Program-made: the position numbers and the translations under genes
From: Rheinheimera faecalis
GTDB lineage: Bacteria > Pseudomonadota > Gammaproteobacteria > Enterobacterales > Alteromonadaceae
Direction: 5' to 3'
DNA length: 64,000 nucleotides
Assembly: GCF_021290965.1 (NCBI RefSeq)
Contig: NZ_JAJOYT010000001.1
Location: 496,001 to 560,000 of the forward strand
The notes under the pieces: generated by a model
Databases searched by the model: none
The model's input: only the letters and a program-made list of their open reading frames with translations
Told to the model about the DNA's origin: nothing
Shown here: piece by piece, positions 1 through 8,404 of the stretch
Layout of the letters: each line of letters begins with the position of its first letter
Position numbering within the stretch: the stretch's first letter is position 1

Positions 1-578
1 TCAATCACACCAGCAGATGAGCCTTCCTGCAGCATGGCCTGAATATCTTCGTGCGTGACATTGTCTTCCATCTGCTGGTTAAAGCCCAACAACCGCATCA
101 GGCTGTGGGTAGAACCAGATAACATCCAGACAAAAGGTTTAGTCACAACCGCCAATACCGTCATCGGCTTAGACACCAGGCAAGCTATGGTTTCCGCACT
201 GATTTGGCCGATACGTTTAGGCACCAGCTCACCTATCACGATAGAGACATAAGTGACGATAATAACCACCAGCACTGTAGACACCACGCTGGTGATCTCG
301 GCTGAAATACCAAAGCCCTGCAACCAAAGAGATAAAGGCTCTGCCAGGATAGATTCACCAAAAATACCGTTTAAAATACCTATGGAAGTGATACCAATCT
401 GAACCGTAGATAAAAACTGAGTCGGATCCTCTGCCAGCTTTAATGCCGCTTTAGCTGTACTGCTGCCGCCATGGGCCATTGCAGTTAAGCGGGATTTCCG
501 TGCTGTGACTATGGCGATTTCTGACATGGCAAACAAACCATTCAGCACAATCAAACCCACGAGAATAAAAATTTCCAT
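1..578 (-). CDS. CNNM/DUF21-domain membrane protein (CorC/TlyC 'hemolysin' family), C-terminus beyond window
   Basis: The reading frame is open from an ATG at 578 to the window edge, giving 192 residues of the N-terminal part. The start MEIFILVGLIVLNGLFAMSE and the following SEIAIVTARKSRL are typical of the DUF21/CNNM transmembrane domain. Further hydrophobic segments and the motif IVIGELVPKRIG, with its conserved ELxPK, follow. The last visible residues (MEDNVTHEDIQAMLQEG) lead into the CBS-pair region, which is cut off. Family members are linked to Mg2+ or other divalent cation transport or tolerance. The exact substrate cannot be read here. A GGAG lies 14 nt before the ATG, rather far, so the start rests on family similarity. 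The leader upstream holds strong hairpins (separate entry). Confidence 0.85.
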   Translation of the reverse strand, partial: MEIFILVGLIVLNGLFAMSEIAIVTARKSRLTAMAHGGSSTAKAALKLAEDPTQFLSTVQIGITSIGILNGIFGESILAEPLSLWLQGFGISAEITSVVSTVLVVIIVTYVSIVIGELVPKRIGQISAETIACLVSKPMTVLAVVTKPFVWMLSGSTHSLMRLLGFNQQMEDNVTHEDIQAMLQEGSSAGVI

Positions 579-599
579 AAATCAGTATTAAACTCCGGT

Positions 600-735
600 T
601 ATTTCATTAGTGGATCCAGCCGCTATCACGCTGCGAGCGACTGGACATCGGACTTATCTTAGTGATTTGCCCATGGTAGTAAAGCAACTTTTAAGTTTTG
701 CCTGAGCACACCGGAGATAAGGCTCACTAAAAAGC
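600..735 (-). promoter_or_regulatory. Structured leader upstream of the CNNM-family gene
   Basis: On the minus strand the 5' region contains a 7-bp helix between 724-730 and 659-665 (TTAGTGA with TCACTAA). Inside it are smaller helices, for example 700-703 with 720-723. A 9-bp hairpin follows at 616-644 (CCAGTCGCT with AGCGGCTGG, one G-U pair). An alternative pairing of 703-707 with 722-726 would exclude the first helix. This is the shape of a cis-regulatory RNA, but I could not match it to a known riboswitch class. Confidence 0.4.
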
Positions 736-797
736 AAAACGGCCCTGCAGTAAAACCGCAGAGCCGCTGTATTTAACTTAAATAAGGAGCTATTTAG

Positions 798-1682
798 TTA
801 GCCTTCAAAAGACCGGCTTTGCAGCGCGTGAATACGTTTATCCAGTGGCGGATGGCTCATAAAAAGCTCTGAAGCAGCAGGTTTAGTCGCCAAACCAAAA
901 GCTGTCATTGAACCTTGTAACTGGCTTTCATGATTGCCTTTTAAACGTTGTAACGCAGCCACCATATTATTCGCACCCACTAAACGGGCTGCACCAGCGT
1001 CTGCCTTGTATTCACGTTGACGAGAGAACCACATCACGATAATACTCGCCAGCACACCAAAGATCATTTCCAGCACAAACACAGTGATCATATAACTCAA
1101 TCCACCGCCCTGACTTTCTTCTTCATCACTGGAGCGAAAGAAGTTATCAATAAAACCAGCCACAATCCGGGCAAAGAAAATAACAAAGGTATTCACTACC
1201 CCCTGAATAAGCGTCAAGGTCACCATATCGCCGTTAGCAACGTGTGATACTTCATGAGCTAACACAGCTTCGGCTTCCTGCTGCGTCATTGCATGCAATA
1301 AACCTGTACTGACGGCCACCAGCGCATTATTGCGGCTCATGCCTGTGGCAAAAGCGTTGATTTCAGGTGAGTCGTAAATAGCAACTTCCGGCATACCAAT
1401 ACCAGCTTGCTTCGCCTGGCGCTGCACAGTGCTGACCAGCCAGTGCTCAGTCGCATTTGATGGTTCTGTGATCACCACAGCGCCGGTTGAACGTTTTGCC
1501 ATCCACTTGGACATAGCTAAAGAGATAAAAGAGCCACCAAAACCAAACACAGCAGCGAATATCAGTAAGCCACCCATGCTGCGGTTATCTATACCAAAAA
1601 CTTTAAACACAATACTTAAAACGATACTCAGCACTAACATCACAGCTAAGTTCGTGATTAAAAATAGCACTATACGTTTCAT
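798..1682 (-). CDS. htpX: Protease HtpX, inner-membrane zinc metalloprotease
   Basis: The 294-residue protein matches the usual length of HtpX, an M48-family membrane protease that degrades misfolded membrane proteins together with FtsH. The start [18 protein letters not shown] is the characteristic first membrane helix. The zinc-binding HExxH motif is seen in [13 protein letters not shown], near residue 140. Two further hydrophobic stretches (about 155-180 and 195-220) frame the central region, and the third metal ligand is likely the Glu in [12 protein letters not shown]. In other species htpX is under CpxR or heat-shock control. Here the upstream region carries a hairpin terminator (1733-1766), which raises the possibility of leader control. 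Identification is firm. Confidence 0.96.
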   Translation of the reverse strand: MKRIVLFLITNLAVMLVLSIVLSIVFKVFGIDNRSMGGLLIFAAVFGFGGSFISLAMSKWMAKRSTGAVVITEPSNATEHWLVSTVQRQAKQAGIGMPEVAIYDSPEINAFATGMSRNNALVAVSTGLLHAMTQQEAEAVLAHEVSHVANGDMVTLTLIQGVVNTFVIFFARIVAGFIDNFFRSSDEEESQGGGLSYMITVFVLEMIFGVLASIIVMWFSRQREYKADAGAARLVGANNMVAALQRLKGNHESQLQGSMTAFGLATKPAASELFMSHPPLDKRIHALQSRSFEG

Positions 1683-1732
1683 AACAACCTCTGTAATTCA
1701 GGAAACCAACCAGGTTCAAAACGCCTGTTGCT

Positions 1733-1766
1733 AAAAAAGCCCCTGTAACAGTAATGAAACAGGGGC
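1733..1766 (-). terminator. Intrinsic terminator upstream of htpX
   Basis: On the minus strand an 8-bp stem (GCCCCTGT with ACAGGGGC) is followed directly by six T. It sits only about 50 nt before the htpX ATG and well after the dps terminator. It must therefore end a short transcript from 1770-1960, either an sRNA or an attenuated htpX leader. Confidence 0.7.
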
Positions 1767-1965
1767 AAAGGGCGGATTTATCACCACAACAAGTACGTAT
1801 TGGTTCTGCCCAACCCAACAGCAGCTTCTCGCCTCTCTATTGGGTTATTCAGGGAACGCAGTGATAATAAGCGGATAAATATATAAGGTAAAATCGAATA
1901 TAACTTCCTAATTGGCAGTTTATAACTGATAGCCAACTTTGGATTATAAAAGGCAAACGGGCCTT
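1767..1965 (-). ncRNA. Candidate small RNA or htpX leader region
   Basis: This ~200-nt stretch lies between the dps terminator and the terminator before htpX and has no convincing ORF. On the minus strand it contains AACCCAA...TTGGGTT (7-bp stem, about 1812-1846), and then the 1733-1766 terminator. A TATAAT-like hexamer occurs near 1940, but no good -35 was seen. An sRNA of 80-130 nt or a leader attenuator would both fit. I see no similarity to a named sRNA. Confidence 0.3.
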
Positions 1966-2004
1966 AATAAAAAAGCCTGTCGGGAGTCAACCGGACAGGC
2001 TTTT
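1966..2004 (-). terminator. Terminator of dps
   Basis: An 11-bp stem (AAAAGCCTGTC with GACAGGCTTTT) is followed on the minus strand by a T-rich run, 35 nt after the dps stop codon. Confidence 0.85.
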
Positions 2005-2038
2005 GTTTGATTTGCCCCTTGGGAAATCCTATAGAGAA

Positions 2039-2506
2039 TTAACCCAATAAGCTTCTGAGCATCCAGGCATTCTTTTCATGCACCTGCATACGCTGAGTGA
2101 GTAAATCCAACGTAGGTTCGTCTGAGGCTTTATCCGCGACAGGTACTATGGCGCGCGCAGATTTTGCTAAAGCTTCCTGGCCTTTCACCAGATCTTTAAT
2201 CATATCCTGAGCAGCCGGAATGCCATCGGCTTCTTTAATGCTGGTGAGCTTGGCAAACTCTTTATAAGAACCTGGCGCAAATTCACCTAAAGCACGAATA
2301 CGCTCAGCGATTAAATCTACCGCCAGCGACAGCTCAGTGTACTGAGTTTCAAATAAAACATGCAGCGTCTGAAACATAGGGCCAGTGACGTTCCAATGAT
2401 AGTTATGTGTCTTCAGATACAGTGTATATGTATCAGCCAATAACACAGCTAAACCATCAGCAATGGCTTTACGATCATCATCTTCAATACCAATATTAAT
2501 CTTCAT
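2039..2506 (-). CDS. dps: Dps family ferritin-like DNA-protecting protein
   Basis: This 155-residue protein belongs to the Dps/miniferritin family: dodecamers that oxidise Fe2+ with H2O2, store iron and shield DNA under stress. The ferroxidase ligands are visible in [12 protein letters not shown] (first helix) and in the [12 protein letters not shown] segment, where Asp and Glu bind iron at the dimer interface. The C-terminal helix ([11 protein letters not shown]) is also typical. A good ribosome site, ACGGAG, precedes the ATG. The N-terminus is short, without the long Lys-rich tail that lets E. coli Dps bind DNA, so the iron-detoxifying role is more secure than DNA compaction. It has its own terminator and is divergent from the antiporter gene. 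Confidence 0.93.
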   Translation of the reverse strand: MKINIGIEDDDRKAIADGLAVLLADTYTLYLKTHNYHWNVTGPMFQTLHVLFETQYTELSLAVDLIAERIRALGEFAPGSYKEFAKLTSIKEADGIPAAQDMIKDLVKGQEALAKSARAIVPVADKASDEPTLDLLTQRMQVHEKNAWMLRSLLG

Positions 2507-2719
2507 AAGAAACTCCGTGTTGCGGCAAAGAATGCAAATACCCTATCACAATTCACGCCAGGCGCTCAAATATCCGTAGGTATAAGCTGATATAGATCAA
2601 TGGGATCGAAGATGGCATAAAACAAGGGCGTGCTTTCGATAGTCTTGGTTTTGTCACAATACGCCAGTTAGAATGCGCACTTTGAATCCTTCCTTATTTG
2701 CTTGTTTGCGGAGTGTGTT

Positions 2720-3970
2720 GTGGAAGCTATGCCAGTAGGCGTCAGTGCCTTTTTTATTCAGTTGTTGGTGATCCTGGTTATAGCCCGGATCGTGGGCTGG
2801 CTGGCTATTCAGGTAGGCCAACCCAGAGTGGTAGGCGAAATGATCGCCGGCATTTTATTAGGCCCTACCTTATTTGGCGCTTTAGCACCTGACTTTCAGC
2901 AGCAGCTGTTTTCTGCAGAGTACCGACCCTTCTTATCCTTAGGCGCACAAGTGGGTATTGGCCTTTATATGTTTTTAGTGGGCCTTGAATTTGACACCAG
3001 TATGTTTAAAACCCGCGCCCGCAGTGCCATCGCTATTTCCGCTTCAGGCATAGTGGTGCCTTTTGTTATGGCCTGTCTATTAGCCAGTTGGTTATTGTGT
3101 TACGGTGGCCTTTTTGCGGATAACCTCAGTTGGACACAAGCCGCATTATTTCTGGGCGCTTCCATTTCCATCACTGCCTTTCCTATGCTGGCCAGGGTGA
3201 TCCAGGAGCAAGGCTTAGCCAACAGCAAATTAGGCACTTTAGTACTGGCAGCAGGAGCTATAGATGATGTCGCAGCCTGGTGTCTGATGGCCTTATTGCT
3301 GGCAAGTTTTGGCGGCGACGACACTTTGTTTTATAAAGCTGTGATAGGTGCAGTAATTTTTGCAGCTTTAATGCTGACGCTGGTACGTAAACATGCGGCG
3401 CAGCTGGAGAGCTGGTATCAGCGCGAACAACGCATCACTCCCCGCCTCTTTCTGGTAATTTTAGTCTTGTGGGTAGTCAGCGTCAGTACCACAGAATGGG
3501 TAGGCCTGCATGCAGTGTTTGGTGGCTTCTTATTAGGTGTGGCTATGCCACGTGGTTTGTTGGCCGAACACCTGATTAAACGTCTGCAGCCTTTGGTACT
3601 GATTGGTCTGGTGCCATTGTTTTTTACCGTGTCTGGCTTAAAAACTGATCTGTCGGTATTGGCTCAGGGCACCTTGTGGCAAATTGCGCTGGCTGTGATC
3701 GCGGCCTCTATTTTTGCCAAAGCAGTGGCCTGTTATCTGGCTGCACGGCTTTGTGGTGAAAACCACCCTATGGCGCTTGCTGTAGGTATTTTGATGAATG
3801 CACGTGGCATGATGGAACTGATTTTGCTCAATATTGCGCTGCAAAACGGCGTGATCAAAGAAGACCTGTTCTCTGTTCTGGTGCTGATGACCATAGTCAC
3901 CACCATGATGGCCACCCCACTGTTTAACGTGCTGCAGCGGCGCACGTCCTTTCGCAGTCAGCTGGATTAA
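2720..3970 (+). CDS. CPA2-family cation:proton antiporter
   Basis: The protein is about 416 residues and almost entirely hydrophobic, with about 12 membrane segments. It fits the Na+/H+ or K+/H+ exchanger domain of the CPA2 family. Family signatures are VGEMIAGILLGPTLFG in the second segment, the GAIDDVAAWCLMA segment with paired acidic residues of the ion path, and LMNARGMMELILLNI near the end. No RCK/TrkA-N domain follows, so it is a membrane-only form. I chose the GTG at 2720 because GGAG lies 6 nt upstream. An ATG nine bases later and a TTG at 2702 are alternatives. The transported ion cannot be decided from sequence. Confidence 0.88.
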   Translation: MEAMPVGVSAFFIQLLVILVIARIVGWLAIQVGQPRVVGEMIAGILLGPTLFGALAPDFQQQLFSAEYRPFLSLGAQVGIGLYMFLVGLEFDTSMFKTRARSAIAISASGIVVPFVMACLLASWLLCYGGLFADNLSWTQAALFLGASISITAFPMLARVIQEQGLANSKLGTLVLAAGAIDDVAAWCLMALLLASFGGDDTLFYKAVIGAVIFAALMLTLVRKHAAQLESWYQREQRITPRLFLVILVLWVVSVSTTEWVGLHAVFGGFLLGVAMPRGLLAEHLIKRLQPLVLIGLVPLFFTVSGLKTDLSVLAQGTLWQIALAVIAASIFAKAVACYLAARLCGENHPMALAVGILMNARGMMELILLNIALQNGVIKEDLFSVLVLMTIVTTMMATPLFNVLQRRTSFRSQLD

Positions 3971-3991
3971 CCAGCTATTTCAATCAGATAT

Positions 3992-4019
3992 AAAAAAGCC
4001 GGCAGAAGCCGGCTTTTTT
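3992..4019. terminator. Bidirectional terminator between the antiporter gene and ybiT
   Basis: A 12-bp perfect stem, AAAAAAGCCGGC with GCCGGCTTTTTT and a 4-nt loop, serves both converging genes. Confidence 0.92.
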
Positions 4020-4036
4020 ATTCAGGTGGTTACGAA

Positions 4037-5650
4037 TTAAGAACGAGCGGCTAATTCAGCTTGCTGTACTAAGTAATCTTCGTAAGTACCAGCGAAGTTG
4101 CGTACGCCGCTGTCCGTCATTTCAACGATACGGGTCGCCAATGACGATACAAATTCACGGTCGTGACTGACAAAAATCAGTGTACCTTTGTACATCTCAA
4201 GCGCCATGTTCAGGGATTCAATAGATTCCATATCCAGGTGGTTGGTAGGTTCATCCATCACCAGAATATTTGGCCGTTGCAGCATCAGCTTACCAAATAA
4301 CATCCGGCCTTTTTCACCACCTGATAACACCCGTGTTGGCTTGGCAATATCATCCTGAGAAAACAATAAACGGCCTAAAATGCCACGAATCGCTTGTTCA
4401 TCATCTGACGGTTGTTTCCACTGGCTCATCCAGCTAAACAGCGTCATATCTTTTTGAGCGCCTTCAAACTCGTATTCATGGTCCTGAGCGTAATAACCAA
4501 TATTGACGTTTTCAGACCACTTCACTATGCCTTTTTCAGCGGTTAAATCGCCAACCAGACATTTTAAAAAAGTCGTTTTACCAATACCGTTAGTACCGAG
4601 GATCGCCACCTTCTCACCGACTTCAATCGTCAGATCAAGGTTTTTCAGTACGTGCAGATCATCAAAGCTCTTGTTTAACTCTGTCACTTCTAACGCTAAA
4701 CGGTACAGCTGCTTTTGCTGATCAAAACGGATAAATGGGTTTACCCGGCTGGACGCTTTTACTTCAGACAGCTGAATTTTATCAATCTGTTTAGCACGTG
4801 ATGTGGCCTGGCGCGCTTTAGAAGCGTTGGCAGAAAAACGACTGACGAAGGTTTGAAGCTCAGCGATTTGGGCTTTTTTCTTGGCGTTATCAGACAATAA
4901 ACGTTCACGCGCTTGAGTAGCAGCTGTCATGTATTCATCGTAGTTGCCTGGGTACACACGTAATTCGCCGTAGTCTAAGTCGGCCATATGAGTACAAACG
5001 CTGTTTAAGAAGTGACGGTCGTGCGAAATAATAACCATGGTGCTGTTACGTTCAGCCAGGACTTCTTCTAACCAACGGATGGTGTTGATATCCAGGTTGT
5101 TGGTTGGTTCGTCCAGTAACATGATTTCAGGATCGGCAAATAACACCTGAGCCAATAACACCCGCAGTTTCCAGCCCGGAGCTATAGAGGACATTAAGCC
5201 AAAATGCTGTTCAACCGGAATACCTACACCAATCAATAATTCGCCGGCACGGGATTCAGCGCTGTAACCATCCATTTCGCCAAAAGCAACTTCTAAGTCG
5301 GCCACACGCATACCGTCTTCTTCACTCATATTTGGATCAGCGTAAATACGGTCACGTTCTTCTTTCACAGCCCAAAGTTCAGCGTGGCCCATAATCACTG
5401 TGTCGATTACAGTGTATTGCTCAAACGCAAACTGGTCCTGGTGCAACTTAGCCACACGGTGGTTAGGTTCAACAAAAATGTTACCACCACTAGGGTCTAA
5501 CTCTTTGCTGAGGATCTTCATAAAGGTTGATTTACCGCAACCGTTGGCGCCAATCAAACCATAGCGGTTGCCGTCGCCGAATTTAACGGAGATATTTTCA
5601 AAAAGCGGCTTAGCGCCAAATTGCATCGTAATATTTGCGGTAGAAATCAC
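4037..5650 (-). CDS. ybiT: ABC-F family ATPase YbiT
   Basis: A soluble protein with two ABC ATPase domains joined by a charged linker and no membrane segments, as in ABC-F translation factors that act on the ribosome. Walker A motifs are GANGCGKST and GTNGIGKTT. Walker B motifs are [12 protein letters not shown] and [12 protein letters not shown]. The second signature is [10 protein letters not shown], and the first is the degenerate APGWKLRVL that marks the YbiT subgroup. The linker ([20 protein letters not shown]) is strongly conserved. I start at the GTG at 5650, giving [12 protein letters not shown], because relatives begin there. An ATG 27 nt further upstream has no better ribosome site. 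It ends at a shared terminator. Confidence 0.93.
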   Translation of the reverse strand: MISTANITMQFGAKPLFENISVKFGDGNRYGLIGANGCGKSTFMKILSKELDPSGGNIFVEPNHRVAKLHQDQFAFEQYTVIDTVIMGHAELWAVKEERDRIYADPNMSEEDGMRVADLEVAFGEMDGYSAESRAGELLIGVGIPVEQHFGLMSSIAPGWKLRVLLAQVLFADPEIMLLDEPTNNLDINTIRWLEEVLAERNSTMVIISHDRHFLNSVCTHMADLDYGELRVYPGNYDEYMTAATQARERLLSDNAKKKAQIAELQTFVSRFSANASKARQATSRAKQIDKIQLSEVKASSRVNPFIRFDQQKQLYRLALEVTELNKSFDDLHVLKNLDLTIEVGEKVAILGTNGIGKTTFLKCLVGDLTAEKGIVKWSENVNIGYYAQDHEYEFEGAQKDMTLFSWMSQWKQPSDDEQAIRGILGRLLFSQDDIAKPTRVLSGGEKGRMLFGKLMLQRPNILVMDEPTNHLDMESIESLNMALEMYKGTLIFVSHDREFVSSLATRIVEMTDSGVRNFAGTYEDYLVQQAELAARS

Positions 5651-5807
5651 AGTGTTTTTGATCCAACAAAGAGTCATATATAAGCCGCGTCGACAAGTTT
5701 AGCTTGCCAGCACAGCCCCAAAAATAGCGCGCCACTATACGCTTTTTTAACGCTAAACTCAAAGTATCTCTGTGTTTTATGACACTTTTGCCAGAGCTTT
5801 TTACGCT

Positions 5808-6716
5808 TTAGCCAAAGCGGCGTCCCAATGCGATACAACCGACCACAGTCAATGCCAATATCCAGTGGATCCATTGCAGTGGTTCAGCCAGCAAGAGCGC
5901 ACACAAGGCCAGCCCGCTAAAAGGCGATAACAGCTGCAATTGACTGACTTTAGCAATGCCACCAATAGCTAACCCCTTGTACCAGCAGAAAAAGCCGATA
6001 AACATGGTAAACACAGACAGATAACCCAGCGCCAGCCACGACTGAAGTGATACAGCAGCATAATCAGGCTGATAAGCCCAAACCCAGGGCAGCAATACCG
6101 GAATCGACATCACCAGCGCCCAGCAGATCACCTGCCAGCTGCCGAGTTCTTTGGATAAAATAGCCCCTTTGGCATAACTAAAACCGCATAAAAAACTCGC
6201 TAACACCAGATAACCGTCAGCGAGCTGAAAAGGGCCAGTGCTGTGCTGTAACGCATAAAGCGCAACACAAGCGGCCCCCAGCAGTGCAAACAACCAAAAG
6301 CCAAGTCGTGGCCATTGTTTAGTTAAATATGCGCCAAAAAAGGCAGTAAAAAGTGGCATCACACTGGTCACCAGAATGCCGTGACTGGCTCCAACTTGTT
6401 GCAATGCCAAGGCAGATAACACCGGGTAAGCAAAGACTGAGCCCAAAGCTACTAAAGCCAAGCCCTGCCATTGTTTTGCTGTAGGTAGTTTTTGCCTGGT
6501 TACCAGCAGCAGTATCAAAGCCAGTAATGCCGCTATCAAAGCCCTGCCCGCGCCGACAAAAACCGGCGGCATATCAAGCACTGCCATCCGGGTTGCTGGT
6601 AAACCTGCGGAGAACATCAACATGCCTAAGCTGCCAAACCATAAGCCTTGCACCAGCGGCTTTTGCCAAAAAGGCAAGCTGCTTTGATCTTGTGGTGAAA
6701 CAGAGACTACGGACAT
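5808..6716 (-). CDS. EamA/DMT-family permease
   Basis: A 302-residue protein with about ten hydrophobic segments in two EamA repeats, as in drug/metabolite transporters such as RhaT-like or PecM-like exporters. Typical features are the first repeat beginning WFGSLGMLMFSAGLPATRM and the end of the second repeat with the LLAEPLQWIHWILALTVVGC segment. The start at 6716 follows GGGAG with an 8-nt spacer. The ATG 15 nt upstream overlaps that ribosome site. It is divergent from a MocR-type regulator with about 120 nt between them, a common arrangement in which the regulator controls the permease. The exported compound is unknown. Confidence 0.85.
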   Translation of the reverse strand: MSVVSVSPQDQSSLPFWQKPLVQGLWFGSLGMLMFSAGLPATRMAVLDMPPVFVGAGRALIAALLALILLLVTRQKLPTAKQWQGLALVALGSVFAYPVLSALALQQVGASHGILVTSVMPLFTAFFGAYLTKQWPRLGFWLFALLGAACVALYALQHSTGPFQLADGYLVLASFLCGFSYAKGAILSKELGSWQVICWALVMSIPVLLPWVWAYQPDYAAVSLQSWLALGYLSVFTMFIGFFCWYKGLAIGGIAKVSQLQLLSPFSGLALCALLLAEPLQWIHWILALTVVGCIALGRRFG

Positions 6717-6837
6717 AACAAATACTCCCATAAGCGGCTGGACAGTCAGCCAACTTCAGTTAGTATACAAAGCTATAGACCATGACAATCAGGACAGTTA
6801 TCGACAAAGACTACTGAACTGTACAGGTGAAAATCCC

Positions 6838-8316
6838 ATGACAATTGCACTAGCGCAGTGGCAGCTGGATAAAGCCAGCAAAGAGAGTTTTAGCAGTCAG
6901 CTTTATCTGCAGGCACAACAAGCCATCCAATCCGGTCGCTGGGTTGCAGGTGCCCGACTACCTTCAATCCGGCTTTTAGCGGCGCATTTAGAGATCAGTA
7001 AATTTACGGTGTCTGAGCTGTATGAAAAACTCTCTGCCGCTGGTTTTGTCCGCTCTCAGCCTGGCAGCGGTGTGTATGTCAGTCGTTTAACAGAGCAGCA
7101 ACAGCAGCTGGAATCCAGCGCCAGCCAAAGCAGCAGACAGCAGGATGTCGCCCTGATGCGCCAGACTTTGCTGAGAGAACCTCATTGGATCAAAGCATCA
7201 GCGGGTTGGTTATCACCGGATTGGATGCCGGATCAGGAAATACGCCAGGCGATGCGTGATTTAGCGCGTCAGCCCCAGTCTTTAACTGACTATGGCCCGG
7301 CTCAGGGCTACTTCCCGTTGCGCCAGTATTTCACCCAGCGTTTGTCGCAGTTATCTATTGCCACAGAACCAGCCCACATTCTGCTAACCTACAGCGCCTC
7401 TCATGCCCTTGATTTAGTGTTTCGTTTGCATCTGAAACCAGGCGATTGGGTGATGGTGGATGATCCCGGCTTTTATAACTTCTTTGCTTTGCTGCGTTTG
7501 CATCAGGTGCAATTGCTGGTGGTGCCCCGTACAAAAGAAGGTCCGGATTTAGCTGTGATGCAACAACTGGTGCAGCAGTATCAACCCAAAGCCTATTTAA
7601 CCAATTCAGTGCTGTCGAATCCTGTGTCTTTGAGTATCCATCCAGCCCGGGCTTTTGCCGTCTTACAGCTACTGCAACAGCATCAGTGCTTGTTGATTGA
7701 AGATGATATCTACGCCGACTTTGAAACTCAGCCGGTATCGCGTTACGCTTCGATGGCGGGGTTCCAATCGAATAATGGCTTTGAAACCATTTACTTAGGC
7801 AGTATGTCGAAAACTTTGTCTGCAGATTTACGGGTAGGTTTTATTGCTGCAGCACCCGCTACTATTGCGGCATTGACCGATCTAAAACTCATCAGCGGTA
7901 TATCTACCTCAAATACCATGGAGCGTCTGGTGTACGCGCTATTAACAGGCGGAGGTTATCGACGTCACCTTGAGCAATTAAAGCGTCGTTTACAGCAGGC
8001 CCGCAGCCTGGTGTTTTCGAAATTAAAGCAACTGGATTGTCAGTTATGGGCAGAACCTTCAGCTGGTTTTTTATGTTGGGTGAAGCTGCCAGAAGGCGTC
8101 AGCAGCAGTCTGTTATCCGAACGCTTACAGCAGCGTCAGATTGTGTTAGCGCCAGGTTCGCAGTTCAGCACCCTGCCCGATGCTGATCAGTACACGCGCC
8201 TTAATGTGGCACAGTGTCTGGATGAAGAATTTTGGCGGATACTGGAGCAGGAGTTGCGCCAGATCAGAGACAGCATTTCTCTTTCATCAAATACTAGCCA
8301 CGACGGGCGGGGATAA
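6838..8316 (+). CDS. MocR-family transcriptional regulator (GntR HTH fused to PLP aminotransferase-like domain)
   Basis: The 492-residue protein has an N-terminal GntR winged helix (about residues 15-85, with ARLPSIRLLAAHLEISKFTV and GSGVYVS). After a linker comes a fold-type I aminotransferase domain to the end. The PLP lysine is expected at K325 in LGSMSKTLSADLRVGF. Other aminotransferase marks are DDPGFYNF and EDDIYADFE. Such proteins sense PLP or amino compounds and regulate neighbouring genes, as PdxR and GabR do. It is divergent from an EamA permease and upstream of the CoA-transferase/GNAT gene; either could be a target. The last codons and stop lie inside a GC-rich inverted repeat (8305-8326). 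Confidence 0.9.
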   Translation: MTIALAQWQLDKASKESFSSQLYLQAQQAIQSGRWVAGARLPSIRLLAAHLEISKFTVSELYEKLSAAGFVRSQPGSGVYVSRLTEQQQQLESSASQSSRQQDVALMRQTLLREPHWIKASAGWLSPDWMPDQEIRQAMRDLARQPQSLTDYGPAQGYFPLRQYFTQRLSQLSIATEPAHILLTYSASHALDLVFRLHLKPGDWVMVDDPGFYNFFALLRLHQVQLLVVPRTKEGPDLAVMQQLVQQYQPKAYLTNSVLSNPVSLSIHPARAFAVLQLLQQHQCLLIEDDIYADFETQPVSRYASMAGFQSNNGFETIYLGSMSKTLSADLRVGFIAAAPATIAALTDLKLISGISTSNTMERLVYALLTGGGYRRHLEQLKRRLQQARSLVFSKLKQLDCQLWAEPSAGFLCWVKLPEGVSSSLLSERLQQRQIVLAPGSQFSTLPDADQYTRLNVAQCLDEEFWRILEQELRQIRDSISLSSNTSHDGRG

Positions 8317-8326
8317 ACCACCGCCC
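8305..8326 (+). repeat. GC-rich inverted repeat over the stop of the MocR gene
   Basis: GGGCGG (8305-8310) pairs with CCGCCC (8321-8326), and the TAA stop lies in the loop. A weak T-run follows, so it may double as a terminator. It resembles short REP-like palindromes. Confidence 0.45.
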
Positions 8327-8404
8327 CTACCTTTTGTTTATATCGACTTAGGTCGCACTGACAAAACCGTTGTATTCTGACATGGTAAAGAAAAAGGATG
8401 CTGT

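Noticed and set aside
600-735. M-box (Mg2+) or yybP-ykoY (Mn2+) riboswitch before the CNNM gene
   Set aside because: The conserved core sequences of both classes, as I recall them, are absent. Only the general leader-with-helices layout is shared.
640-770. GGCCCTGC...GCAGAGCC hairpin (about 740-765) as a terminator of htpX
   Set aside because: The stem has a mismatch and lacks a T-run on either strand.
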